Origin: Rhipicephalus microplus
Lineage: Eukaryota; Arthropoda; Arachnida; Ixodida; Ixodidae
NCBI RefSeq assembly: GCF_043290135.1
Contig: NC_134705.1
Span: 59,795,771-59,859,770 of the forward strand
Direction of reading: 5' to 3'
DNA: 64,000 bases
The notes below the pieces were generated by a model. It was not told where the DNA came from, did no database searches, and was given only the letters and a program-made list of their open reading frames with translations. Shown here one piece after another: positions 47,587-62,387 of the stretch; the stretch's first letter is position 1, and every line of letters starts with the position of its first letter. The translations under genes and the position numbers were made by a program.

Positions 47587-48700
47587 TTGTATTCAATAGT
47601 CAAGTCGGGAAACTCTGGTCAACCCATTGTTTCCGGCATAGGCACAGTTACAGAACTGATCTCCCAATTCGGTGATACAGTAATTGAACAAGTTCCGCCT
47701 TCTTTTTCATCGTACAATAGTGACACCAATCACTTTTCGTCCGAAAAGGCCCTCATTGTCCTGCCTGGTTCGCTCCTCGTCACCCTGAACGTCGCGTTCT
47801 TATATCCAAACATTCGTCATGTACATGAAATACGGGCAGTACATCGCTCACATGACTGTGTTTGTGATAAATGTTTGATAGTTCCACTTTTAAGACCTTT
47901 TTAAAATTCATCTTAAGTCTAGCAACTTCGAATTTAACCGCATTATTCACCGTCAATTGAACGGCACTTCGATGGGCACATTCATAGGCACAAACTATGA
48001 CAATATTTTTTAGGGCATACTCTAAAACTCATTTCTGGTAAGGTCTACCCTTAAATTATTGTACTACAAAAGGTACATCAACAATATATTTATGGTTTGG
48101 CAACACGGGGAGCCTCATCTCTTATAGTTCAATCACGATTTTAATATTGCACGTCCATGTATTTATTTCACTCATACCTATTCAAGGCAAGCTATTAACT
48201 TTCTGGACGTAACAATGACAGCGTGTGATGGATAACTTGCCACTGAAGTTTAGAGAAACTCCACTTATACTGAAAAGTACCTTCTTTTCAAAAGCAACCG
48301 TGTCAAACCTTCTGAAACCAGCCTACCCTATAGTCAGGCCTTTCGTTTTAAAAGAGGATGCTCCCAGGAAACTGATCTCAGTTCCCGCTGTGCGCAGCTT
48401 CCTAGTGCTTCATCAAAGCAGAAATACCCTTCCAAGATTATTGATGACGCTATCAAAAAGGTAAGCAACCAGGACCACAAAGTACTTTTAGACACGAAAA
48501 AAAACAACCAGTTTCCTCCCACAATAACCTTGGGTTAACTTTGTCAACACCTACGTAGAACGTAAACGCCGTTTTAAGAAAGCACCCTAACATACTTCTG
48601 CAAAGCGAACTACTGAAATCAGTTTTTCCAGAACCACTACGTGTGACGTAAAGTAGAGACCAAAATCTGCGTGACTTACTCACGTCGTCAAACAGCTCAC
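47587..48700 (+). pseudogene. Penelope-like reverse transcriptase remnant
   Basis: The first frame (47587-47904) has GQPIVSGIGTVTELISQF, PPSFSSYNSDTNHF, PGSLLVTLNVAFLYPNI (the motif-A region, with Asp replaced by Asn) and GIRAVL-like sequence. Later frames give LNGTSMGTFIG (about 47958-47990), KVHQQYIYGLA or RYINNIFMVW (about 48070-48100, the YIDDIFM motif with both Asp changed), and NFLDVTMTACDG (about 48195-48235). The end of the RT-linker region reads NILLQSELLKSVFPEPLRVT and LRDLLTSSNS (about 48585-48700). This order matches Penelope-like RTs, which are related to telomerase RT. A GIY-YIG endonuclease is not visible. Many shifts and lost catalytic residues. Confidence 0.75.
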
Positions 48701-48705
48701 GCCTT

Positions 48706-49622
48706 AAGAGACAGTGGGATTGGGCGTGTTGGTATAACACTACAAAGGGTGCTTACCAGCGCAAACGACAGGGCAGGAGAGGACAGGAGAAGAGACGAGA
48801 CAGAGCGCTGAACGACAACATGAGGCTGGAGCGAAAAAGACAGGAAAAGGCCAGTTGTATTAGAAATGAAACTCAAGAGACAGTGGGATTGGGCGTGTTG
48901 GTATAACATTATAAAGGGTGCTTACCAGCGCAAACGAAAGAGCAGGAGGGGACAGGAGAAGAGACGAGACAGAGCGCTGAACGACAACATGAGGCTGGAG
49001 CGAAAAAGACAGGAAAGGGCTAGTTGTAATAGAAATGAAACTCAAGAAACAGTGGGATTGGGCGTGTTGGTATAACATTATAAAGGGTGTTTACCAGCGC
49101 AAACGACAGGGCAGGAGGGGACAGGAGAAGAGACGAGACAGAGCGCTGAACGACAACGTGAGGCTGGAGCGAAGAAGACAGGAAAGGGCCCGTTGTATCA
49201 GAAATAAAACTCAATAGACAGTGGGATCGGGCGTGTTGGTATAACATTATAAAGGGTGCTTACCAGCGCAAACGACCGGGCAGGAGGGGACAGAAGAAGA
49301 GACGAGACAGCGCGCTGAACGACAACATGAGGCTGGAGCAAAGAAGACAGGAAAGGGCCCGTTCTATTAGAAACGAAATTCAAGAGACAGTGGGATTGGG
49401 CGTGTTGGTATAACATTATAAAGGGTGCTTACCAGCGCAAACGACAGGGCAGGAGGGGACAGGAGAAGAGACGAGACAGAGCGCTGAACGACAACATGAG
49501 GCTGGAACGAAGAAGACAGGAAAGGGCCCGTTGTATTAGAATTGAAATTCAAGAGACAGTGGGATTGGGCGTGTTGGTATAACATTATAAAGGGTGCTTA
49601 CCAGCGCAAACGACAGGGCAGT
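48706..49622. repeat. ~169 bp tandem array (about 5.4 units)
   Basis: The unit starts near CAGTGGGATTGGGCGTGTTG, seen at 48713, 48881, 49050, 49219, 49387 and 49556. Other markers are ACCAGCGCAAACGACAGGGC and GAGCGCTGAACGACAACATG. Units are over 90% alike by eye, so the array is recent or homogenised. It lies between the Penelope RT remnant and the element's 3' end. Open frames on both strands repeat with the unit and are not treated as genes. Confidence 0.95.
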
Positions 49623-49670
49623 AAACGACAGGGCAATAAACTGTAATGTTAATTGTTGTAATTTTAAAAT

Positions 49671-49690
49671 CTGTGATCACGTGATCACAG
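49671..49690. repeat. 20 bp perfect palindrome
   Basis: CTGTGATCAC followed directly by its reverse complement GTGATCACAG. Fifteen of these bases recur at 47570-47584, upstream of the Penelope RT. Confidence 0.9.
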
Positions 49691-49747
49691 TAATCAATAT
49701 GTACGTGCTCATACACTGTAACACCACACTCGATTCTGTTATTCTGA

Positions 49748-49782
49748 TGAAGGCCAGTTCCCCGACCAAAAGGCAAAGAGAG
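49748..49782 (+). ncRNA. degenerate hammerhead-like motif at the Penelope 3' end
   Basis: CTGATGA, then AGGCCAGTTCCCCGACC (a weak stem II) and AAAAG where GAAAC would be expected. The position near the (AT)n end parallels the motifs in the 8757-9387 palindrome. Weak evidence and probably inactive. Confidence 0.3.
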
Positions 49783-49805
49783 CATTGTGTTTTTCGACGT
49801 GTCTT

Positions 49806-49808
<3 letters not shown>

Positions 49809-49895
<87 letters not shown>
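49809..49895. repeat. (AT)n microsatellite
   Basis: Pure AT tract between the Penelope relic and the RTE element. Confidence 0.98.
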
Positions 49896-52945
<3,050 letters not shown>

Positions 52946-53123
52946 TGAAGAATAAAACGCATCGTTGGCAAGCAACATCGCTACCACTTGGGTACTGGGT
53001 TCCGGGCTTTGCTCACTCGCCTCGTGCTGATCGTAGCCGACATCTGCTTGACCGATCCTCTGTCCCGATCGTGTTTTAATCGTAGGGCCACCGTCGTAGC
53101 ACACGCCAATAAACCCCTCTTCA
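52946..53123 (+). repeat. 5' LTR of Gypsy copy 2
   Basis: Starts TGAAGAATAAAACGCATCG and ends CCAATAAACCCCTCTTCA. AATAAA near the end is a likely polyadenylation signal. It matches 57997-58167 with roughly 15% differences by eye. Confidence 0.85.
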
Positions 53124-53126
53124 ATT

Positions 53127-53141
53127 GGTGGGGGCTGACGT
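53127..53141 (+). other. primer-binding site of Gypsy copy 2
   Basis: TGGTGGGGGCTGACG a few bases inside the 5' LTR. Related to the TGGTGGAG.. strings of copies 1 and 3. Confidence 0.45.
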
Positions 53142-53259
53142 TCCCCGTCGCCTGAACCTGGGTGCTGCCATTCGCCGTCGCCAAAACCTGGAGCTGCGCA
53201 ACCGAACGCTACCTCCCATCATAGCCACCAACAACGCACAACCTGGCTCACTCCATCCT

Positions 53260-54428
53260 CCAGCAACCCCGGCGTTATTCGCTTGCGAGAGCACAATGTC
53301 TTTAGCGGAGCTGATGAGACCGACGTGGAAGACTGGTTCACCAACTACGAACTGGTGAGCGCAAACAACTGGGATGACGCGGACAAGTTGACTAACGTCA
53401 TCTTTTACCTCGCCGACGTGGCCAAAATGTGGCAAAAGAACCATAAAAATGACATTACGACGTGGTCCATCTTTAAAACGTCGTTTGCTGGTGTTTTTGG
53501 CCGACCCGCTGTCCGCAAGTCCAGAGCCGAAAAACGCTTGCGGACTCGCGCCCAGAAGTCATTGGAATCGTTCACCAGTTACATCGAAGACATTATTGGT
53601 CTGTGCAAGCGTGTGAACACCAACATGCCCGAGTCGGAGAAGATTTAGCACGTCCTCAAAGGGATAAATGACAGCGCATTTCAGATTCTTCTAGCCCGTA
53701 ATCTTGCCTTAGTTGCGGAACTTTTGACTATGTCAAAGTTTCGACGAGTTGTACAAGCAGCGCGCCCTGACTCGGCCGTTTTCCTCACACGACGACTCGC
53801 TCTCCAGTCCTTTTTCTGTTCCCGATCACTCACCAACTCTGCAACATATTAAAAACTTTGTGCGTGATGTAGCTCGGCAACTGTCGTTGAGTACATTCAC
53901 GCAGCAGCCACCGTCCTCTTGTCTGCCCTCACCACTCCACGACGTTATTGCCCGAGAGGTAGCTCAGGCTGTTCCTGTCGCTGCTCACCAGGAGCCTGTG
54001 GCCATGCCTCTTACGTATGCCCAGGGGGTACACAGCAGACCCCGCCAGCAGCATTCGCCATGTCTTCAGTTGCTCCCCACTCCACCTCTCTTTCGACACC
54101 TTGGGCCGCACCGGGAGTAAGCAATGTCTGGCGCACTCCTGACAATCGACCGATCTGCTACGCCTGCGGTACTCCAAGACACGTGGCCCGATATTGTCGC
54201 CGTCGCTTCCAACCACTCCACGACGCTACTCGGCCGTTATCTTATAACCCACAGCCCATGCACCTACCTGCTCTCTATCCCCCACCGCAGTATGGCTACA
54301 GTAACCTTCCCGAGTCTCAGTCACCCCAGCCCTCATGTTGAACTGACTCTCCCCGCTCCCCGTCTCCTCGCAGGTGATCACTGTCCCCAATGCGTCCCCG
54401 ACCCGCTTCCTCCAACCGGGAAAACTGA
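53260..54428 (+). pseudogene. gag of Gypsy copy 2
   Basis: Homologous to the gag of copies 1 and 3. The frame at 53283-53648 has ETDVEDWFTNYELVSANNWD, IFYLADVAKMWQKNHKND and VFGRPAVRKSRAEKRLRT. It ends in a TAG at 53646-53648 where the homologues have ITNVLKGI. The gag frame then shifts near 53730-53750 and again before the zinc knuckle. The knuckle CYACGTPRHVARYC (about 54157-54198) keeps CCHC spacing, but its Gly has become Arg. A further TGA at 54339-54341 precedes the overlap with pol. The frame that carries the knuckle would end at TGA right after GAA AAC (54420-54425). The copy cannot give a full Gag. Confidence 0.85.
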
Positions 54429-57400
54429 ACGCCGCAGTTCCAGAGGCAAGAACTGTGCCGTCGTCTAAATGCTCAAGTCGTCGCACTTCACCTGCTAACG
54501 TCGTCGCCATATCTGTCGACGGTGTTTCTACCTTTGCCCTCGTCGACACAGGTGCTGCCATTTCTGTTATAGCCGCCCAGCTCTGCCGCTTCCTACTAAA
54601 AGTGACCACGCTGCTCTCTGGACTATCGCTTCGTACGGCCAGCGCACAACCAGTTTGACCTCTCGGCATCTGTACGGCCCGCATATTCATCCAAGGCTCT
54701 ATTCACGTTGTCGAGTTCATCGTCCTTTCGGTGTGTTCGCATGACATTATCCTCGGGTGGGACTTTCTGTCACATCATCATGCCGTCATCGACGGCGCAC
54801 GCGCTTAAGTTCAATTTTCACACCTGCGTGATGAACGTTTGCACGAAAGTCTTGAGCGGTCGCCAAAACTCGCCGTGCGTGAGGATACTGAAATTCCGCC
54901 GGCCTCTCTTGCCGTTGTCCCTGTTTGCTGCGATGACCCTGACGATGCTACAGTAATGTTTACACCTTCCGACATTTTCATGACCCGCAGAGCCGTTTCC
55001 TTGCCTATCGCTACACTTGACGTGACTGCTGACCGAAGCAATATTTTCGTCCACAACTCCCTTTCTATACCGCTTACGCTACTTGCCGGCGGATGTCTCG
55101 GTCGAGTGGAGTACCTCCATTCTTTTTTATTCCTTAACATGCCAGGCAAGTCGTGCCGTAGCGCCTCGACCGAACTTCATGCCCTTTTCCTATTGGAATG
55201 CTCGTCGAGTGATATCTTCTGGAGTTCCATCGCAAACACCTTTAGGTGCTCAAGAACGCGCAGAGATTCTTAATCTCATCCAGCACTTCGCGAATTCATT
55301 CGACGTTTCTCAGCCGCAATTGGGTCGCACTACCGCTGTGCACCACTACATTCACACCGGTTGGCACCAGCAATCGCTTCAAAGACCGTACCGTGTCTCT
55401 GCTGCAGAACGCCACGTCATCAACGACCAGGTCGAAGAGATGCTACGCCGTCGCGCTATTCAACCATCGCACAGTCCTTGGGCATCTCCTGTCGTTCTAG
55501 TTCGAAATAAGGATGGATCGATTCGATTTTGCGTCGACTACCCGCGATTAAACAAGGTGACGCGAAAAGACGTCTATCCATTACCGCGTATAGACGATGC
55601 CCTTGACAGCCTACAAGGAGCCGAATTCTTCTCCTCCTTAGACTTACGATCTGGATACTGACAGGCACCTATGGCAGAGGTTGATCGCCAGAAAACAGCG
55701 TTCATTACACCAGATGGCCCATACGAATTTAACGTAATGTCTTTTGGGCTTTGTAATGTGCCTGCCACGTATGAACGACTCAAGGACAACACGCTGCGTG
55801 GACTGAAGTGGTCTGTGAGTCTATGCTACCTCGACGACATTGTCTTTTTCTCTCCCGATTTTCGTACACATCTGCTTCGGCTCCAACTGGTTCTGGCGTG
55901 CATAACCAACGCTGGGCTCCAACTGAACCTTAAAAAGTGCCGCTTCGTCACGCGAAAGCTGTCCATCTTTGGGCACATCGTGTCCAAGCATGCTGTTCTA
56001 CCCAACCCTGCAAAACTGCGAGCAGTCGCTGAGTTCCCTAAACCTACTACATTGAAATAATTACGCAGTTTCGTCGGACTGTGCTCGTACTTCCGGTGCT
56101 TCGTTCGAAATTTTGCGTCGATCATATCCCCACTGACCCACCTCCTACGCGGTGACGCAGACCTTTCATCCTGGTCTACTGACTGCGACGTCGCCTTTGC
56201 CACGCTCCGTAGTCTGCTAACATCTCCTCCCATTCTTCGGCATTTTGACCCGACAGCTGCAACGGAAGTTCACACAGACGCTAGCGGGGTCGGTCTTGGC
56301 ACTGTCCTCGCCCAACGCAAGCCGGGCTATTCCGAATACGTCGTCGCTTATGCGAGTCGCACGCTCACTAAAGCTGAGGCCAATTACACCGCTAGTGTGG
56401 GCACTTCGCAAGTTCCGCCCTTATTTGTACGGTCGCCCATTCGACCTGGTAACGGACCACCATGCACTCTGTTGGCTTTCCACATTGAAAGATCCTTCTG
56501 GCCGCCTAGCTTGGTGGGCACTGCAAATCCAGGAGTACGACATTCGCGTCTTCTATCGCAGCGGACGCAAGCATTTTGACGCCGACGCCCTGTCCCGTTC
56601 GCCTTTACCTCCCGACTCGGCCTGCGGAACCACTGGTACCAACTCCGTCGCATCTCTCGACCTCGACTCCTTTGCAACTCCGTCGCATCTCTCGACCTCG
56701 ACTCCTTTGCCAGCGAACAACACAAGAACCCGTGGATCGCTTCCCTTTTTGACTGTCTCTCTGGATTGTCAATCACTGCGGTAATACGATCTCTCCGACG
56801 TCAAGGTGCTCATTTTGCCATTCGTGATCGGCTGCTACACCGACGCAACTACGCCCCTGACGGTCGTAAGTGGCTCTTGGTTGTCCCCCGCAGCTTGCGA
56901 TCCCAAATATGCGCCTCCTTTCACGACAATCCCCGATGTAGCCATTGGGAAGTTTTTAAAACTTACGAACGCATTCACCATCACTTCTACTGGCGCGGAA
57001 TGTATAAGTTTGTTCGAAAACTCGTTATGGGCTGCCCTGACTGTCAACGCCGCAAATCACCGCCTTTCCACTCGTCCGGTGCGCTTCAACCACTTCCGTG
57101 CCCTGCCAAACCTTTTGATCAAATCGGTATTGATCTCTATGACCCTCTACCGACAACACCAGATGAAATTCGGTGGATTAAAGTCACTGTAGACTATTTA
57201 ACACGCTACGCTGAGAGCGCCGCCCTTCTAAGTGCCTCTGCGCAGGACGTAGCGTCCTTCGTCCTCCATCACTTCATACCACGACATGGTGCACCTCGAG
57301 AACTACTAAGTGACCGATGTCGAACATTCCTATCATAAGTCTTCACGGCTCTGCTTTCTGAATGCCATGTTGTTCATCGCAAGACCACGGCATACCACCC

Positions 57401-57945
57401 GCAGACTAATGGGCTCACGGAGAGATTTAACCGCACCCTCGGCGATATGCTCATGATGTATGTGCCATCTAATTCTTCCCTTCATCCCGTTCGCATACAA
57501 CACCGCGGCACAGTCTACTACTAGATTTTCACCTTTCTTTCTTCTTTAAGGACGCCAATCATCCCACACTATTGACACTCCCCTTCCATGCCATCCTGAC
57601 GCGTCTGAATGCTCATCTGTGTCCGAAGCTGCCCGAAAAGCGGAAGCGTGCCGTGAACTTGCGCCGATCTTTACGCCACAAGAACAGCCGCGCCAAAAAG
57701 GAAACAACGCCAACTCTTCAGAAAGCCACCGCTATTCTCCGAGATCACTTGTATGGCTGGCTGTTCTTTCCCAAACCCCCGGCCTTTCCTCAAAACTCGT
57801 CGCGAAGTACGAGGGCCCTTACCACGTTTTGGAGCAAACCTCACCGGTGAATTTTCATATTGAGCCACTTTCCCTTCTGACGACATGCGCCGGCGTGGAC
57901 GTGACATCGTTCACGTCGCCCACCTTAAGCCATATCATAGCCCTC
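54418..57945 (+). pseudogene. pol of Gypsy copy 2
   Basis: Protease has LVDTGAAISVIAAQ at about 54539-54580. RT (from about 55450) has [20 protein letters not shown], a TGA at 55659-55661 in place of the Trp of GYWQ, then YEFNVMSFGLCNVPATYERL and CYLDDIVFFS at about 55825-55853. TAA at 56058-56060 interrupts KELRSF. RNase H has [16 protein letters not shown], but the segment holding the catalytic Glu (VTEKECLAI in copy 3) is deleted after 56390, which also shifts the frame; [19 protein letters not shown] follows. A 36 bp tandem duplication lies at about 56639-56710. Integrase (56766-57338) has a CPDCQRR zinc motif, GIDLYDPLP and LLSDRCRTF (first two acidic residues), then TAA at 57336-57338. 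The third acidic region, GLTERFNRT, follows in another frame. Confidence 0.92.
54419..54425 (+). promoter_or_regulatory. putative -1 frameshift heptamer in Gypsy copy 2
   Basis: The gag-frame codons are CGG GAA AAC TGA. The pol frame reads GGA AAA CTG. It is the same heptamer and position as in copies 1 and 3, here followed immediately by the gag stop. Confidence 0.5.
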
Positions 57946-57996
57946 TGCCTCCAGACTCAGGTCGCCAGGATGGCTTGTTTTCGGCGGAGAAAATTG

Positions 57997-58426
<430 letters not shown>

Positions 58427-58429
58427 ATT

Positions 58430-58444
58430 TGGTGGAGAGTGCTG
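58430..58444 (+). other. primer-binding site of Gypsy copy 3
   Basis: TGGTGGAGAGTGCTG three bases after the LTR end. Similar to TGGTGGAGGTGCTGG in copy 1. Confidence 0.5.
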
Positions 58445-58474
58445 TCCCCTTCAAACATCTTTGGTTCGCATTCG

Positions 58475-59804
58475 ATGCCCTTCGAGCTTCGATCCCGTAC
58501 CGTGCCTTCTACCACGCACCAGGACGCCGCTCAGCAAACGCTCCCTCCTACACCGACGCCATGTCCCGGTGTCCCCCGCATCCGCGACCCTCCTGTCTTC
58601 ACCGGCGCGGATGGCACCGACGTCGAGGACTGGCTTGCCATGTACGAACGTGTGAGCGTCCCCAATCATTGGGATGAGGCAGCTAAACTCGGTAACCTGT
58701 TCTTCTACCTTGCGGGTGTGGCCGGAATGTGGTACAATAACCACACATCTGATTTCCCGACTTGGTCCGCTTTTAATACCGCTGTCGTTGACGTGTTCGG
58801 CCGCCCTGCCGTTCGTAAACTGCAAGCCGAACAGCGTTTACGTGAACGAGCACAGCAGACTGGCGATACCTTCACAAGTTACATCGAGGACATCCTTGAC
58901 TTGTGCAAGAAAGTCGACCTGAACATGTCAGAGGCTGACAAAATCACGAATGTTCTAAAAGGCATCGCCGACGATGCCTTCACCATGCTTCTGGCCAAGA
59001 ACCCTCATACTGTGGCAGAAATCATTACATTATGCCAAAGTTACGACGAGCTGCGGCGGCAGCGCTTGATGACTCGTCGATCGCCACCACGTGATGCTGG
59101 TCTTTCGGCTTTGACAGCGGTTCCTGACCACACAACATTGCTCGCCGAAATCAAGTCATTCGTGCGTGAGGAAGTCGCCCGCCAGGTCTCTTTACTGGCT
59201 TTTGCTCTGCCGCAACATGCTCAGCAGCCATCAAGTACACTTGTACCTCCGCTCCGCCGAGTCATTCAGCAGGAAATCGCGCAGGTCGTTCAAGAATACC
59301 ATGTATCTGCCTCCTGTATCTGTGCCACTCAGCTACACCCAAGTTGTAGCCAGGCCGCCCCCACCGATTTCTGTGGATTGCCCTGTAAGTTACACCGACA
59401 CGACCGCGAGGCCCCACGCCTTCGGAGAAACTGTGTCGCCTACATACGCCGACGTCACCCACGTGCCCCGAGTCCCGCCCACCATGCATTCGTATCAGCA
59501 GCCGGCTCGCCCAACGCGTTCTGCGACATGGATGGGACCCGCGAACAGATGGCGTACTGCTGACAATCACCCCATCTGCTTTGCTTGCGGTCGCGTCGGT
59601 CATGTAGCACGTTATTGCAATCGTGTGCAGCAACCGCAGGTCGCCTCGAACTTTCCCAGCCAATCAAGCCGCTCTTATGACCAACCGCCACCTATGTCAC
59701 CGTCGTCCCGCCCCGCTCCGTCTACCCACCGTTCACCGTCTCCGCGACGTCGCTCACTGTCGCCGATGCGGCCACGTCCACTCGAGGGCGACCAGGAAAA
59801 CTAG
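58475..59804 (+). pseudogene. gag of Gypsy copy 3
   Basis: Starts at ATG 58475 (MPFELRSRTVP); the open frame extends upstream to a GTG at 58439, but the ATG matches the alignment with copy 1. It has GADGTDVEDWLAMYERVS, FFYLAGVAGMWYNNHTSD, VFGRPAVRKLQAEQRLRE and KGIADDAFTMLLAKNPHT, the conserved Gag core. A single-base shift near 59300 (around VVQEYH) moves the rest into the frame that carries the zinc knuckle CFACGRVGHVARYC (59578-59619) and a Ser/Pro/Arg-rich tail. The stop TAG is at 59802-59804, immediately after GAA AAC. Apart from the one shift the Gag is well preserved, so a sequencing or assembly indel is possible. Confidence 0.88.
59795..59801 (+). promoter_or_regulatory. putative -1 frameshift heptamer in Gypsy copy 3
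   Basis: Gag codons CAG GAA AAC TAG. A -1 slip gives GGA AAA CTA and enters pol (GKLVVAVHEAR). The gag stop follows the heptamer directly. Confidence 0.5.
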
Positions 59805-62093
59805 TCGTCGCAGTCCACGAGGCAAGGGCTACGACGCTGTCGAACTGCGGAAGCCCTCAGGAAAGCCCATCAAACGTGATAGACGTACTTGTGGATGGCG
59901 TTCGTGCATCTGCCCTTGTAGATACTGGAGCCGCCGTATCCGTCATGGACGCAAAACTTAGCCGATTACTGCGCAAAGTGACCTCGCCACTCTCCGGGCT
60001 CTCCCTCCGTACAGCCAGCGCCTAAAGCATTCACCCTATGGCGATGTGCACAGCCCGCCTTATGATTCAGGACGTGATGTATGCGGTCGAATTCATCATA
60101 ATTCCTACATGCTCTCACGACGTCATCCTAGGATGGGATTTTCTCTCCCGCCATGACGCCGTCATTCATTTCGCACCAGCAGAAATAGAACTCGCCCAAT
60201 TCTCTTCTTTGACGCCGGCCGACAGTCCATCTGCCGCAAGCAAGTTACTCGTCAGAGATGACACCCAAGTGCCTGCAAACTCGTCCGCGACGATGTCGGT
60301 CTACTGCGCAGGCCTTTCTGACACCGCTGCACTCCTCTCGCCATCTCATCGTGTTTTCATCAAAAAAGGCTTGCTGGTTCCTTTCGCCACCGTGCAACTC
60401 ACTCACGGCAGCACCACTATTTTTGCAGTGAACTCATCCCCGTACAGCGTTACGTTGGTGCGAGGGGAATGTCTCGGCAGCGTGGAACCCATCAAAGACG
60501 AACAAGTTATGGAACAAGTTATGGATCAACCCGATGACATGCACTGCTCAAGTTCCAGTACGCTTAATGCTGTTCCGACATCTGCTTCATCATCCGAAGA
60601 TGTATTCGGTCCCTCCGTTCCCGACAACCTTACGCCAGGCCAGCGTTCCCAGCTTCTGGGCCTGTTGGAAGAATTCCGGTCTTCTTTTGATGTCGCCCAA
60701 CCTTCTCTCGGCCGCACATCCACCATTACGCATCGCATCGACACAGGCACACAGCCACCACTGAGACAGCGTCCATATCGCGTATCTCCCACAGAACGCC
60801 GTGTAATCAACGAGAAAGTCAACGACATGCTTCGCCGCGATGTTATTCGCCCCTCTAGCAGCCCCTGGGCATCTCCTGTTGTTCTCGTTACGAAGAAGGA
60901 CGGTTCTGTGCGGTTCTGTGTGGACTACCGACGCCTCAACAAGATCACTCGTAAGGACGTGTACCCACTACCGCGGGTATATGACGCTATTGACAGCCTG
61001 CAAGGAGCAGAATTCTTTTCATCCCTCGATTTGCGCTCAGGGTACTGGCAAGTACCTATGGCTGAGGACGCTCGACCGAAGACTGCTTTTGTCACCCCCG
61101 ACGGCTTGTACGAATTCAACGTCATGCTGTTTCGGATGTGCAACGCGCCCGCCACCTTTGAGCGCATGATGGATACTGTTCTGCGTGACCTGAAATGGCA
61201 CACGTGCCTGTGCTACCTCGATGACGTCGTCGTTTTCGCTCCGGACTTCTCGACGCATCTTCAGCGCCTACGGCATGTTTTAACGCGTCTGAGTGACGCC
61301 AGTCTGCAACTGAACCTAAAGAAGTGCAGATTTGCAGCTCGGCAGCTGACAATACTCGGCTACGTTGTGTCCAAGGACGGAATTCTCCCTGATCCAGCTA
61401 AGCTTCGGGCCGTGTCCGAGTTCCCCAAGCCGACATCCGTCAAGGAACTGCGCAGTTTCGTAGGGCTGTGTTCCTACTTTCGGCGCTTCATTCGAAACTT
61501 CGCGACTATCATATCGCCGGTGACAAAGCTCCTTGGAAGTAACGGACCTCTCCATTCGTGGTCATCACAGTGTGACGACGCTTTCATAACGCTCCGTCGT
61601 TTGTTGACGTCGCCTCCCATACTCCGCTACTACGACCCTACGGCCCCTACAGAGGTACACACGGATGCCAGTGGTGTCGGCCTTGGCGCTGTCCTTGCGC
61701 AGCACAAACCAGGGTTCCCGGAATATGTCGTGGCGTATGCAAGCCGTACGCTTACTAAGGCCGAGACTAATTACACCGTCACCGAGAAGGAATGTTTGGC
61801 AATCGTCTGGGCCCTTACGAAGTTCCGACCTTATTTGTATGGTCGCCCATTTGATGTCGTTACCGACCATCACGCACTATGCTGGTTGTCGTCATTGAAA
61901 GATCCCTCAGGCCGTCTCGCCCGGTGGGCACTTCGCCTGCAAGACTATGATATCCGCGTGCTGTACAGCAATGGAAGGCAACATGCTGACGCCGACGCCC
62001 TGTCACGCTCTCCCTTGCCTGACGACAACGCCCACAACTCCGCGTCTCACCTTGCCATTTCTTTCATTAGCATTCATACCATTGCTACTGAAC
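59795..62093 (+). pseudogene. pol of Gypsy copy 3, part 1: protease, RT, RNase H
   Basis: Protease has ALVDTGAAVSVMDAK at about 59909-59953. TAA at 60023-60025 (after RTASA) interrupts pol, and ATG 60038 reopens the same frame, which then runs without stops through RT and RNase H. RT has [40 protein letters not shown], and [12 protein letters not shown] at 61211-61246 with both metal-binding Asp. The normally constant PFGLCNAPATF region reads [11 protein letters not shown]. RNase H has [17 protein letters not shown] (about 61658), [15 protein letters not shown] (about 61773), [11 protein letters not shown] (about 61857) and [12 protein letters not shown] (about 61985). The frame then runs into the inserted LINE fragment and ends at 62269 with unrelated residues. 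Confidence 0.92.
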
Positions 62094-62096
62094 AGC

Positions 62097-62385
62097 CACC
62101 TTCCCTCTTCCGTTGTATCATTAACAGACCCTTTGTTATTCAAGACTGCAATTTCTCAGCAATGCTTGTAACTATACGCAGTTTTCATTATCTATCTTTG
62201 TCTTGTATGTGCTTGAATCCTTATACATTTTTAGTTGACTTATGTTGCCTTCCTGATATGCGCATCTGATACTTGTTTCTTTATTTTGTCTTTTTTTCTT
62301 GTGTGTTATATATGTTGTACCCACCCCCTCTGTAATGCCCTACGGGCCCTGAGGGTATTCTAATAAATAAATAAATAAATAAATA
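62097..62385 (+). mobile_element. 5'-truncated LINE 3' end inserted in Gypsy copy 3
   Basis: The short direct repeat AACAGC (62091-62096 and 62386-62391) flanks a 289 bp insert. The insert ends CCCTGAGGGTATTC then (TAAA)n and has CCACCCCCTCTGTAATGCCC, a 3' UTR style common to CR1/Jockey-type LINEs. The pol codons on both sides join in frame if the insert and one repeat are removed (ACT GAA CAG | CGC AAG). No coding part. Confidence 0.85.
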
Positions 62386-62387
62386 AA

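Larger units (their letters stand above)
47570..49808 (+). mobile_element. Penelope-like element relic
   Basis: Plus-strand relic: GTGATCACGTGAT at 47573, RT remnant (47587-48700), a 169 bp tandem array (48706-49622), a 20 bp palindrome (49671) and a hammerhead-like string (49748 on) ending in (AT)n. RT content and the (AT)n junction support Penelope-like origin. The shared GTGATCACGTGAT at both sides may be a trace of the terminal repeats. All coding parts are decayed. Confidence 0.65.

Noticed and set aside
48453..49585. Repeated 70-residue minus-strand frames (MLYQHAQSHCLL-like)
   Set aside because: Antisense translation of the 169 bp tandem unit.
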